Origin: Dietzia natronolimnaea
Lineage (GTDB): Bacteria > Actinomycetota > Actinomycetes > Mycobacteriales > Mycobacteriaceae
DNA: 64,000 bases
Direction of reading: 5' to 3'
NCBI RefSeq assembly: GCF_002289575.1
Contig: NZ_NTGA01000021.1
Coordinates: forward strand, 1 to 64,000
The notes beneath the pieces were generated by a model. That model was not told the origin of the DNA. It saw nothing but the letters and a program-made list of their open reading frames with translations, and made no database searches. The translations under genes and the position numbers were made by a program. Numbering within the stretch: position 1 is the first letter of the stretch; each line of letters starts with the position of its first letter. Positions 33,594 to 41,256 of this stretch are shown here, piece by piece.

Positions 33594-33635
33594 GTGTCCT
33601 GTCCGGCTGCCACACTGGCCGGGTACCCTGCAGTC

Positions 33636-34004
33636 ATGACCTCGCAGGAGCCCGGCACCGTTGCCGTCATGGACGCCTCGTGCTGCATCGCCGGCGCGAA
33701 CGGCCCCCTCGGCCAGGCCGAGGCGGAGGCCGCGGCGGCCCGATTCAAGGCGCTCGCCGATCCCATGCGCTTGCGACTGCTGTCCCACATCGCGGCGGCG
33801 GAGTGCAACGACGTGTGCGTCTGCACGCTGACCGAGCCGCTCGGCATAACTCAACCCACGGTGAGCCACCACATGAAGAAGCTGGTCGAGGCGGGCCTGG
33901 TCACCCGGGAACAGCGGGGCCGCATGGCGCATTACAGCATCGTTCCGGAGGCGTTCGCGCAGATCCGCGACATCGTGGACGTCCGAGGCCTCCGGGTCCC
34001 CTGA
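33636..34004 (+). CDS. arsR: ArsR/SmtB-family arsenic-responsive repressor
   Basis: 122 aa, ATG. Winged helix: FKALADPMRLRLLSHI, then CVCTLTEPLGITQPTVSHHMKKLVEAGLV. Two possible metal sites can be read: the vicinal pair C16-C17 (ASCCIAG) with C57 near NDVCVC, which matches the C. glutamicum ArsR As(III) site of Cys15-Cys16-Cys55, and the CVC of the recognition-helix neighbourhood. Dissociates from DNA on arsenite binding. Divergent from acr3; an arsC gene ends 14 nt downstream, convergent. Confidence 0.93.
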   Translation: MTSQEPGTVAVMDASCCIAGANGPLGQAEAEAAAARFKALADPMRLRLLSHIAAAECNDVCVCTLTEPLGITQPTVSHHMKKLVEAGLVTREQRGRMAHYSIVPEAFAQIRDIVDVRGLRVP

Positions 34005-34017
34005 CGCTCAGGGCCGC

Positions 34018-34734
34018 TCAGGATGAGCCCACCCCTCCGTCCGCGCCATGTGATGCCGTGAGTCCCGGGGCGTCCGAGGGCGTCATGGCGACGATCTCCG
34101 GCAGGGCCCCGCGGACCCGGGCGTCGATGTCGTCCCGGATGGACCGCACGCGATCGAGATCCTGCCCGGCGGGATCTGAGACGTCCCAGTCCAGGTACCG
34201 CTTGCCCGGGTAGACGGCGCACGCGTCCCCGCAGCCCATGGAGATCACCACGTCGGCGGCCGCCACCACGTCGTCGGTGAGGGGCTTGGGGTACTCCTTG
34301 CCCAGGTCGAGACCCATCTCCGCCATCACCGCCGCGCAGTTCTCGTCGATCCCGGAGCCGGGCAGCGATCCGGCGGACCGCACGTGCACACGCCCCTCGG
34401 ATCGGTGCGCCATGAGCGCGGCCGCCATCTGCGAGCGCCCGGAGTTCTGTACGCAGATGAAGAGCACTTCCGGGACGTCCTTGGCCACTGCGCCTTCGGC
34501 CTGGGCGAGCGCCTTGAGCCGGTCGGTGGCGAATCGCCGGGCGATGGACGGCAGGTGCGCCGTGACCCGGGCGGTGCGACGGAGCGAGGCGTACGACTCG
34601 AAGACCACGCGTTCGACGGTCTGCGGACTGAACACGCCCTCGTAGTGCCGGGCCAGCTCACGGGCGTCGCGCTGGAGTTGCGTCTGGGGCATGAGTAGCT
34701 CGGGCAGCGGTGCGTCGTGCACGGATCGGGACAT
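34018..34734 (-). CDS. arsC: arsenate reductase ArsC with N-terminal helical domain
   Basis: 238 aa; ATG with GGGAGG five nt upstream. An N-terminal three-helix segment (about 1-90) precedes the LMW-PTPase domain, whose active site VLFICVQNSGRSQMAA (CX5R) is canonical. The domain fusion is found in actinobacterial mycothiol/mycoredoxin-linked reductases such as M. tuberculosis ArsC fusions. Further ArsC hallmarks: SAGSLPGSGI and ISMGCGDACAVYPGKRYLDW. Reduces arsenate to arsenite for export by Acr3. The operator motif at 34755-34770 starts 21 nt upstream of the ATG. Confidence 0.92.
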   Translation of the reverse strand: MSRSVHDAPLPELLMPQTQLQRDARELARHYEGVFSPQTVERVVFESYASLRRTARVTAHLPSIARRFATDRLKALAQAEGAVAKDVPEVLFICVQNSGRSQMAAALMAHRSEGRVHVRSAGSLPGSGIDENCAAVMAEMGLDLGKEYPKPLTDDVVAAADVVISMGCGDACAVYPGKRYLDWDVSDPAGQDLDRVRSIRDDIDARVRGALPEIVAMTPSDAPGLTASHGADGGVGSS

Positions 34735-34754
34735 GTCGGCCTCCCAGGTTTCAT

Positions 34755-34770
34755 ATCGACAGTCATCAAT
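34755..34770. promoter_or_regulatory. ArsR box upstream of arsC (34018-34734)
   Basis: ATCGACAGTCATCAAT on the + strand, i.e. ATTGATGACTGTCGAT in the direction of the gene: the same ATyGA-N6-TCrAT dyad as the other two ars promoters, at the same spacing (21 nt) from the start codon. Confidence 0.65.
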
Positions 34771-34841
34771 ATAGACCGACATCTATGGAACGGGAACCTG
34801 ATCCGCGCGCGCTCGGCCCCGGCGTCAGGCGTCGAGGCCCC

Positions 34842-36356
34842 TCAGTGCCCGGCGCCGAGATTCCCGGAGAGCTTGTCGAGCCGCTCCTTGCTCGCCCCGT
34901 CGAGTCCGATCACCGACAGCGTCTTGCCCTTGGCCGCGTACTTCTGCTGCACGGCGTCGAGCGTGGCGACTGTCGAGGCGTCCCAGACGTCGGCGTCGGT
35001 GAGGTCGAGCACCACGTGCGCGGGGTCACCGGAGTAGTCGAATTGGTATACGAGGTCATTGCTCGAGGCCCAGAACAACTCGCCCGTGACCCGGTACGTG
35101 CGGGTGTCGACCGCCCCGTCGTGGTCCGTGTCGAGCTCGGCGACCTTCTCGATGGTCGTCATGTGCGCGACTCTGCGCGCGAACATGATCATCGCGGTGA
35201 CGACCCCCAGGATCACGCCGATCGCGAGGTTGTGGGTCCACACCGTCGCCGCGACGGTGACCACCATGACGAGCGTCTCCGACAGCGGCATCAGCCGCAG
35301 GGTCCGGGGGTGGATCGAGTGCCAGTCCATGGTCCCCACCGAGACCATGATCATCACCGCGACCAGCGCGGCCATCGGGATCAGTCCGACGACATCGCCC
35401 AGGACGACGACGAGGATCAGCAGGAACACGCCGGCGAGCAGCGTGGACAACCGCGTCCGGGCGCCCGAGGCCTTGACGTTGATCATCGTCTGCCCGATCA
35501 TCGCGCAGCCACCCATCCCGCCGAAGAACCCGGTGACGAGGTTGGCGACGCCCTGGCCCCAGCCCTCGCGGGTCTTGTCGGAGTGGGTCTCGGTGATGTC
35601 GTCGACCAGCTTGGCCGTCATCAGCGACTCCATGAGCCCCACGAGCGCCATGGCCAGCGCATAGGGGGCGATGATCTGCAGCGTCTCCAGCGTGAACGGC
35701 ACGTCGGGGATCAGCCACGAGGGCAACGAACTCGGCAGCTCGCCCTGATCGTGCACGTCGGGGACCGACCATCCCACCCACACCACCACGATCGTCAGCG
35801 CCACGATCGCGACCAGCGGAGCGGGGATCACCGTGGTGAGCCGGGGGAAGAACACCATGATGAGCAGACCCGCGGCCACAAGCGGGTACACCAACCACGG
35901 GACGCCCACCAGGTGCGGGATCTGCGCGGAGAAGATCAGGATCGCCAGCGCGTTGACGAACCCGACCATCACCGAGCGGGGGATGAACCGCATCAGTTTC
36001 GCGACCCCCAAGACGCTCAACAGGATCTGCATCACGCCGGCCAGGAGGACCGTGGCGATGAGGTAGTCCAGTCCGTATTCGAGCACCACCGGCGCCACGA
36101 CGAGGGCGATCGCCCCCGTCGCCGCGGAGATCATCGCCGGGCGCCCGCCAGTGAAGGCGATCGTGACGGCCATGGTGAAGGAGGCGAACAGACCTACCCG
36201 GGGGTCGACGCCCGCGAGAATGGAGAACGAGATCGCCTCCGGGATGAGCGCCAGGGCCACCACGAGGCCGGCGAGCACCTCGGTGCGCAGCCGCGCGGGG
36301 GAGGAGAACGCGGCGCGGAACGAGGGCAGCACGCCGGTCGGGAACTCGGTGCTCAC
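34842..36356 (-). CDS. SulP-family anion transporter with STAS domain
   Basis: 504 aa, GTG. SulP core of 14 helices: LVVALALIPEAISFSILAGVDPRVGLFAS near the N-terminus and GGMGGCAMIGQTMINVKASG-type conserved loop in the middle, then a C-terminal STAS regulatory domain (about 420-504, VVLDLTDADVWDASTV). Exchanges sulfate or another inorganic anion; substrates in bacteria also include bicarbonate and molybdate. Located inside the arsenic island, divergent from a MerR gene across 100 nt. Whether it handles arsenic-related oxyanions is untested inference. Confidence 0.9.
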   Translation of the reverse strand: MSTEFPTGVLPSFRAAFSSPARLRTEVLAGLVVALALIPEAISFSILAGVDPRVGLFASFTMAVTIAFTGGRPAMISAATGAIALVVAPVVLEYGLDYLIATVLLAGVMQILLSVLGVAKLMRFIPRSVMVGFVNALAILIFSAQIPHLVGVPWLVYPLVAAGLLIMVFFPRLTTVIPAPLVAIVALTIVVVWVGWSVPDVHDQGELPSSLPSWLIPDVPFTLETLQIIAPYALAMALVGLMESLMTAKLVDDITETHSDKTREGWGQGVANLVTGFFGGMGGCAMIGQTMINVKASGARTRLSTLLAGVFLLILVVVLGDVVGLIPMAALVAVMIMVSVGTMDWHSIHPRTLRLMPLSETLVMVVTVAATVWTHNLAIGVILGVVTAMIMFARRVAHMTTIEKVAELDTDHDGAVDTRTYRVTGELFWASSNDLVYQFDYSGDPAHVVLDLTDADVWDASTVATLDAVQQKYAAKGKTLSVIGLDGASKERLDKLSGNLGAGH

Positions 36357-36380
36357 GGATCACCTACAGTCAGGGCCAGG

Positions 36381-36401
36381 ACTCTCACACCGCGCGAGAG
36401 T
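36381..36401. promoter_or_regulatory. inverted repeat, candidate MerR operator
   Basis: ACTCTC (36381-36386) and GAGAGT (36396-36401), perfect 6-bp arms with 9-nt spacer, in the 100-nt divergent gap between SulP (-) and MerR (+). MerR-family sites have this kind of dyad inside the promoter spacer. Confidence 0.5.
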
Positions 36402-36456
36402 AGAAAGCTACCGTAACGGGAGAGTTGTGGGCGGGCCAAATCACGGAGAGCAGACC

Positions 36457-36810
36457 ATGAAGATCGGCGAGGTCGCCGAGCGCACCGCGCTCTCGATCCG
36501 GAGCCTGCGGCACTACGACGAACTCGGTCTGGCCAGCCCGTCCGCGCATTCCCCCGGCGGGTTCCGCCTCTACACGCCGGGGGACGTCGAGCGGATCCTG
36601 CTCATCCGCCGGATGAAGCCCCTGGGGTTCAGCCTGGATCGGATGCGCGACTTCTGTCGGGCCCTGGACCATCGCGCCGACGATCCCGCGGGATCGGCCG
36701 CGCTGATCGCCGAGATCGAGGTCGAGGCCACCGAGCGGCTCGAGCGTCTGCGGACCCACCTGGGTTACGCCGAGGAGTTCGTCGACATCGTCGCGCGCCT
36801 CAAGGCCTGA
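36457..36810 (+). CDS. MerR-family transcriptional regulator
   Basis: 117 aa, ATG. Winged-helix head KIGEVAERTALSIRSLRHYDELGL (residues 2-25) followed by GGFRLYTPGDVERILLIRRMKPLGF and a coiled-coil dimerisation helix rich in Glu/Arg. Only one Cys (in DFCRALD), so no canonical metal-binding pair: probably senses something other than a thiophilic metal. Divergent from the SulP transporter, which it most likely controls. The stop codon sits in the first unit of a 15-bp tandem repeat. Confidence 0.88.
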   Translation: MKIGEVAERTALSIRSLRHYDELGLASPSAHSPGGFRLYTPGDVERILLIRRMKPLGFSLDRMRDFCRALDHRADDPAGSAALIAEIEVEATERLERLRTHLGYAEEFVDIVARLKA

Positions 36811-36849
36811 CCACCGGGCGCCTGATCACCGGGCGCCTGATCCCCGGGC
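36805..36849. repeat. 15-bp x3 tandem repeat between merR and the monooxygenase
   Basis: Three units of GCCTGATCACCGGGC (variants: GCCTGACCACCGGGC and GCCTGATCCCCGGGC). The repeat carries the TGA of MerR on the + strand and the TCA (TGA) of the monooxygenase on the - strand. A similar array lies on the other side of the monooxygenase at 37951-37995. Confidence 0.8.
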
Positions 36850-37899
36850 GAGCGCAGCGGTCACGGCCGCCTTCGCCCACTGGCCGACGCCGATCAGGGT
36901 CGCCGACGCCGCACCACACCAGTCCCCGTAGCCGAGCAGGAACAGCCCGGGCACGTCCGGGACCGCCGGCCCCTCGGCCACCACCCGGCCGCCCACCCGC
37001 GGGAGACCCAGGCCACGGAGGTGTCCGAGAGCGGGCCGGAACCCGGTGCACCAGATCACCGCGTCGACCCTCTCGCGGCGGCCGTCGTCCCACTCCACCC
37101 CGTCGGGATGGAACCGGGTGAACATCGGGGTGGCCGCCAACAGACCCGCGTCGCGGGCGGCGCGCACCGGTGGGACGACGACGATGTCGCCCAACTCGGC
37201 GACACCGCCGCTACTCCCGGACCGGACCGAGGCTGAGGCGACCCGGAACAGCTCCCGTCCGTCGACGTGGTCGGGCAGATAGCGCGGGGGCTCGGTGGTG
37301 CACCATGTCAGTTCGCCGTGACTCTCTTCGAGGTGCCCGGCGAGGTCGGCGGCGATCTGCGCGCCCGAGTTGGCCCCGCCCACCACCACGACTCGCCGAC
37401 CGCCGAACGGCTCCGGACCCCGGTAGGCGGCGCTGTGGATCTGTTCGCCCCGGAATGCCGCGATGCCCGGACAGGTCGGCACGAACGGCCGCGACCACGT
37501 GCCGGTGGCGCTGATCACCGCGCGCGCTCGCCACCGGCGGCCATCGACGGCGTGGACGACGAACCCGTCCGGATCTCCGCGCTCGACCGCAGCGACCGGG
37601 ACTTCGCGTCGGACGGGTAGCCCGTAGTACTCCTCGTACCCGCGCAGGTACTCCACCACATGGGACGCGTCGGGGTTGCCGCCGTCCGTCCGGGGCATCC
37701 GGCGACCCGGGAGGGACGAGTAGTCGGCGGGCGAGAACAGTCGCAGCGAGGGCCAGGTGTGCGGCCAGGCGCCCCCCGGCCCGTGGGACGCGTCGAGGAT
37801 CTCGAAGTCCGCGCCGGCCCGGGTGAGGTGGAAGCCGGCAGCCAGGCCGGCCTGTCCGCCCCCGATCACCACGACGTCCGTCGAGCGAGCGTCGTTCAC
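36826..37899 (-). CDS. flavin-dependent monooxygenase of the arsenic island (ArsO-like)
   Basis: 357 aa from GTG; another GTG at 37914 is possible but crowds the GGGAGG site. FAD-binding VVVIGGGQAGLAAGFHL (residues 9-25), NADPH-binding RRVVVVGGANSGAQIAADL, and the FMO-type EPPRYLPDHVDG segment. NAD(P)H/FAD monooxygenases of this type occur in many ars clusters (ArsO), their substrate uncertain. Sits between MerR and arsC, with identical orientation to the arsC operons and no visible ArsR box of its own. Flanked by two related 15-bp x3 repeats. Confidence 0.82.
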   Translation of the reverse strand: MNDARSTDVVVIGGGQAGLAAGFHLTRAGADFEILDASHGPGGAWPHTWPSLRLFSPADYSSLPGRRMPRTDGGNPDASHVVEYLRGYEEYYGLPVRREVPVAAVERGDPDGFVVHAVDGRRWRARAVISATGTWSRPFVPTCPGIAAFRGEQIHSAAYRGPEPFGGRRVVVVGGANSGAQIAADLAGHLEESHGELTWCTTEPPRYLPDHVDGRELFRVASASVRSGSSGGVAELGDIVVVPPVRAARDAGLLAATPMFTRFHPDGVEWDDGRRERVDAVIWCTGFRPALGHLRGLGLPRVGGRVVAEGPAVPDVPGLFLLGYGDWCGAASATLIGVGQWAKAAVTAALARGSGAR

Positions 37900-37950
37900 G
37901 GCAGCGTCACCCACCCTCCCTCGTTCCCCTCCTGCCAGCGCCCAGCCACA

Positions 37951-37995
37951 CCGCCCCTGATCAGACCGCGCCTGACCAGGCCGCGCCTGAGTAGA
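37951..37995. repeat. 15-bp x3 tandem repeat upstream of the monooxygenase
   Basis: Three imperfect units: CCGCCCCTGATCAGA, CCGCGCCTGACCAGG, CCGCGCCTGAGTAGA. The core GCGCCTGA(T/C)CA is shared with the array at 36805-36849. It fills much of the 125-nt gap between arsC and the monooxygenase; no gene is visible in that gap. Confidence 0.75.
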
Positions 37996-38024
37996 CGCCG
38001 GTTCACGGAGTTGTCGCTCGGACG

Positions 38025-38438
38025 CTAGTGGACCAACTGCACCCCGAGGTCGGCGAGCAGACCCTCCACGAGGCGCTTGATCTCGTCCCTGATCGGCCTG
38101 ACCGCGTCGACACCCTGACCTGCGGGGTCGTCGAGGGCCCAGTCCAGGTAGCGCTTGCCCGGGAAGACCGGGCAGACGTCTCCGCAGCCCATGGTGATGC
38201 ACACGTCACTCGACCGCACCGCCTCGGCGGTGAGCACCTTTGGCGTGGCCGCCGAGATGTCGATGCCGTCCTCGGCCATCGCCTCGGCGACGGCCGGGTT
38301 GATCGAATCCGCGGGTGCCGACCCGGCCGAGCGGACCTCTACCGCCCCACCGGACAGATGCGCGGTGTAGGCCGCGGCCATCTGCGAGCGGCCCGCGTTG
38401 TGGACGCAGACGAAGAGGACGGAAGGACGATCGGTCAC
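38025..38438 (-). CDS. arsC: arsenate reductase ArsC (mycothiol type)
   Basis: 137 aa, GTG with AGGGGAG six nt upstream. Canonical active site VLFVCVHNAGRSQMAAAY (CX5R), SAGSAPADSINPAV, and ITMGCGDVCPVFPGKRYLDWAL. Typical short arsenate reductase of actinomycetes, forming an arseno-mycothiol adduct resolved by mycoredoxin. About 60% similar by eye to the C-terminal domain of the longer ArsC at 34018. The operator motif at 38461-38476 begins 23 nt upstream. Confidence 0.94.
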   Translation of the reverse strand: MTDRPSVLFVCVHNAGRSQMAAAYTAHLSGGAVEVRSAGSAPADSINPAVAEAMAEDGIDISAATPKVLTAEAVRSSDVCITMGCGDVCPVFPGKRYLDWALDDPAGQGVDAVRPIRDEIKRLVEGLLADLGVQLVH

Positions 38439-38460
38439 GGTGACTCCCCTGGCAGAAAGT

Positions 38461-38476
38461 ATCGACGACCATCGAT
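38461..38476. promoter_or_regulatory. ArsR box upstream of arsC (38025-38438)
   Basis: ATCGACGACCATCGAT on the + strand (ATCGATGGTCGTCGAT in gene direction). Same dyad and spacing as the two other ars boxes, with arms ATCGA/TCGAT perfectly matched. Confidence 0.7.
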
Positions 38477-38506
38477 AGTAGACGATCGACGTCCACGCGC
38501 GGCGGG

Positions 38507-39664
38507 TCACAGCGCCCGGCCGATGACCTCCTTCATGATCTCGTTGGTGCCGCCGTAGATCCGCATGACCCGGGCGGCGGCGAACTTCTGCGCGATCGGG
38601 TACTCCATCATGTAGCCGTAGCCCCCGAACAGTTGCAAGCAGCGGTCCACCACGTCGTCGAGCATGTCGGTGGCCTGGAGCTTGGCCATCGACGCGGTCA
38701 CGGCGTCCAGCTCCCCGGCGATCTCGCGGGAGATGCAGTGGTCGATGAAGGTGCGGGAGGCCATGACGGAGGTCTTGCACACCGCCAGTTCGAACCGCGT
38801 GTTCTGCAGATCCAGGATGGGCTTGCCGAACGCCTGCCGCTCGCGGACGTACCCGAGGGTCTCCACCACGGCGGCCTCGGCCATGGCGAGCGCGTCCACG
38901 GCGATCGCCAGGCGCTCGCGCGGGAGCTGGTTCATCAGCTGGTAGAAGCCCTGACCCTCCTCACCGCCGAGCAGGTTGGCGGCGGGCACGCGCATGTCGT
39001 TGAAGAACAGCTCGGCGGTGTCCGCGCCGTGGCGGCCCATCTTCTCCAGCACGCGTCCACGCTCGAACCCGGGGGTCGAGGCCTCCACGGCGAACAGCGC
39101 CATGCCCTTGTGTCCGGCGTCGAGGTCGGTCTTGGCCACCACCACCACGAAGTCGGCGGAGCCGCCGTTGGAGATGAAGGTCTTGGAGCCGTTGATGACG
39201 TAGGTGTCACCGTCCCGCCTGGCGGTGGTGCGCACGCCCTGGAGGTCGGAGCCCGCGCCGGGCTCGGTCATGGCGATGGCCGAGATCCACTCACCGGAGC
39301 ACATCTTCGGCAGCCACTGCCGCTTCTGCTCGTCGGTGGCGTAGTTGGCGATGTAGTGCGGGGTGATGGTGGAGCCCACGCCCATCCCGAAGGCGGTGTC
39401 GCCGGAGTAGACGAGCTCCTCGGTGACCAGGTACTCCATCCCCGGGTCTCCGCCCTGGCCGCCGAACTCCTCCGGAACGTCGAGGCAGATGAGCCCGGCT
39501 TCGCCTGTGCGGAGCCAGGTCTCGCGGTCCACGTGCTTCTGCGCGGCCCACTTCTCCTGGTTGGGTGTCATCTCCTTGGCGAAGAAGGCGCGGGCGTGAT
39601 CACGGAGCAACCGGTGGTCGTCGGTCTCCCAGGAGGGGCGATAGTCGGGGAAGAGTGCGGACAT
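38507..39664 (-). CDS. acyl-CoA dehydrogenase (FadE)
   Basis: 385 aa, ATG. ACAD domains in order: helical N-terminus (HRLLRDHARAFFAKEMTP), beta-barrel with AMTEPGAGSDLQGVRTTA and SNGGSADFVVVVAKT, C-terminal helices with the FAD loop and catalytic Glu in RIYGGTNEIMKEVIG. First oxidation of fatty acyl-CoA. Single gene, transcribed towards the arsC gene after a 68-nt gap. No electron-transfer flavoprotein gene nearby. Confidence 0.93.
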   Translation of the reverse strand: MSALFPDYRPSWETDDHRLLRDHARAFFAKEMTPNQEKWAAQKHVDRETWLRTGEAGLICLDVPEEFGGQGGDPGMEYLVTEELVYSGDTAFGMGVGSTITPHYIANYATDEQKRQWLPKMCSGEWISAIAMTEPGAGSDLQGVRTTARRDGDTYVINGSKTFISNGGSADFVVVVAKTDLDAGHKGMALFAVEASTPGFERGRVLEKMGRHGADTAELFFNDMRVPAANLLGGEEGQGFYQLMNQLPRERLAIAVDALAMAEAAVVETLGYVRERQAFGKPILDLQNTRFELAVCKTSVMASRTFIDHCISREIAGELDAVTASMAKLQATDMLDDVVDRCLQLFGGYGYMMEYPIAQKFAAARVMRIYGGTNEIMKEVIGRAL

Positions 39665-39797
39665 GGCAAGGCCTCCGGGGCGAGATGACGGCGGGTTCAG
39701 CAGGGGATACGACGAGGACGAGGTGCGCGGTCGAGCATACGACGACGGTCTGACGCGACCACTCGCGCGCCGACGCACCCGGGGCCATACTCGGGGC

Positions 39798-40523
39798 ATG
39801 ACCCCTTCCCCGGATCCCGTGGCGCCCGAGCCGTTCCCCACCAACTGGACCCGCTGCCTGGTCCTGGTGGCGCACCCCGACGACCCCGAGTACGGGATGT
39901 CCGCGGCGGTGGCCCGCTGGACGGCCGAGGGCCGGAGCGTCGCCTACGTGCTGGCCTCCAGCGGTGAGGCCGGCATCGAGGGGATGCCGCCTGAGGTCGC
40001 GGGCCCGGTCCGGGAGGAGGAGCAGCGGCGCTCCTCGGCGATCGTCGGTGTCGACCGGGTGGAGTTCCTGGGCTTCCCCGACAGCAGGATCGTCAACGAC
40101 GCGGAGCTCCGCGACGCCGTTGCCGACTCCATCCGCCGGCACCGCCCCGACGTCGTGGTCTCCCTGTTCTCCGGGGACGAGTTCGCTCCGGGGCAGCCCA
40201 ACCAGAGTGATCACATGGAATTCGGGGAGGCCGTGGGGGCCGCGTACGACGACCTGGTCGCGGCCGTGGGGGTCGATGCCGCAGAGGGGCGGCCGCAGAT
40301 GTGGTTCGAGTCCTCGCCGGAGATGACGCACTACGTCGACGTGAGCGGGTTCGTCGAACTCGCCGTGGACGCGCTCGCCGAGCATTCCGAGTACCTCTCG
40401 GTACTCGACCCGGCCACGCCCGTGCGGGATCAGGCCCGCGCGCAGGTGGAGCAGGTGTGCGCGCCGCGGGACGGACTGTCCGACGGGAACCCGGTGGTGG
40501 GCTTCCGGCGGATGCGGCCCTGA
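39798..40523 (+). CDS. PIG-L family deacetylase
   Basis: 241 aa, ATG. Zinc motif AHPDD near residue 26-30 (VLVAHPDDPEYGM) and a downstream QSDHMEFG where the usual HxxH is reduced to SDH. Acts as an N-acetylglucosaminyl- or amide-deacetylase on a small metabolite in the cytoplasm; different from the PIG-L gene at 27890 (shorter, diverged metal site). Divergent from fadE by 133 nt and convergent with the small secreted protein gene. Confidence 0.85.
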   Translation: MTPSPDPVAPEPFPTNWTRCLVLVAHPDDPEYGMSAAVARWTAEGRSVAYVLASSGEAGIEGMPPEVAGPVREEEQRRSSAIVGVDRVEFLGFPDSRIVNDAELRDAVADSIRRHRPDVVVSLFSGDEFAPGQPNQSDHMEFGEAVGAAYDDLVAAVGVDAAEGRPQMWFESSPEMTHYVDVSGFVELAVDALAEHSEYLSVLDPATPVRDQARAQVEQVCAPRDGLSDGNPVVGFRRMRP

Positions 40524-40530
40524 GCCGGGG

Positions 40531-41256
40531 TCAGGCGGGCTCACCCGACCGCGCTCGTGGGGTGTCGGCCGCCTCGGTGGGCCGCAGTCGCTCGACGATC
40601 TCGTCCGCCCACTCGGCGTGAGGTGAGTGCAGGGTGCCGTCACCCGGGAGACCGATGTACGTGAGCCAGTAGCGCTGCGCACCCTCCCCGACGACCGCCG
40701 TGTACACGAGCGCGCCCTCGGGGCCGATGAACTCCTGCTCGGCGAGGGGGAGCACGCGAAACGACACGGACCAGCCGTCGCCGACGCCGGTGGCGATCTC
40801 CTGCGCCCGCTCCTCGACCGGCTGCCCCGGGACCGGCAGGAAGAACTGTCCGATTCCACCGGCCAGGGTGATCGCCGCCCGCCGGTTGTCCGGATCGCGC
40901 GGCTCGACCAGGTCCTCGGTGAGCGCGCCCGTCAGCACGATCCCGTCCGAGCGGTCGGTCTCCCCGTCCCCCGCTTCCCTGTCGGGGGTCAGCGCGGTGG
41001 TGCCGAAGATCAGATGCTCGCCCGACTCGGCCTGCCAGCCCTCGGGGACACGGACGGCGAGCCCGGTGTAGGGGTCAACGTGATCCGAGCCCGCGGCCAC
41101 CTGGATCTTCGGGGACAGGGTGCGGACCCCCGGTGCATACGTCGCAGCCGAGACGAGCACGGTCACTACCGCGGCGGCCACCGCCAGGACGGCGACCAGC
41201 GCCACGAGGAGAAGTGACCGTCTCCGGCCGGTGGAGCGGGGGTTCCCTGAGTTCAT
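40531..41256 (-). CDS. hypothetical membrane-anchored protein
   Basis: 241 aa, ATG overlapping the AlkB stop (ATGA). One N-terminal helix (SLLLVALVAVLAVAAAVVTVLV) after an Arg-rich start, then a 200-residue exported domain beginning YTGLAVRVPEGWQ and containing FFLPVPGQP and YWLTYIGLPGDG. The GLAVRVPEGW motif is common in actinobacterial secreted proteins of unknown function (Apa/DUF-like). Last gene of an operon hisN-alkB-this. Confidence 0.75.
   Translation of the reverse strand: MNSGNPRSTGRRRSLLLVALVAVLAVAAAVVTVLVSAATYAPGVRTLSPKIQVAAGSDHVDPYTGLAVRVPEGWQAESGEHLIFGTTALTPDREAGDGETDRSDGIVLTGALTEDLVEPRDPDNRRAAITLAGGIGQFFLPVPGQPVEERAQEIATGVGDGWSVSFRVLPLAEQEFIGPEGALVYTAVVGEGAQRYWLTYIGLPGDGTLHSPHAEWADEIVERLRPTEAADTPRARSGEPA

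Noticed and set aside
36805-37995. CRISPR-like array
   Set aside because: Units are 15 bp directly abutting, without spacers; no cas genes.
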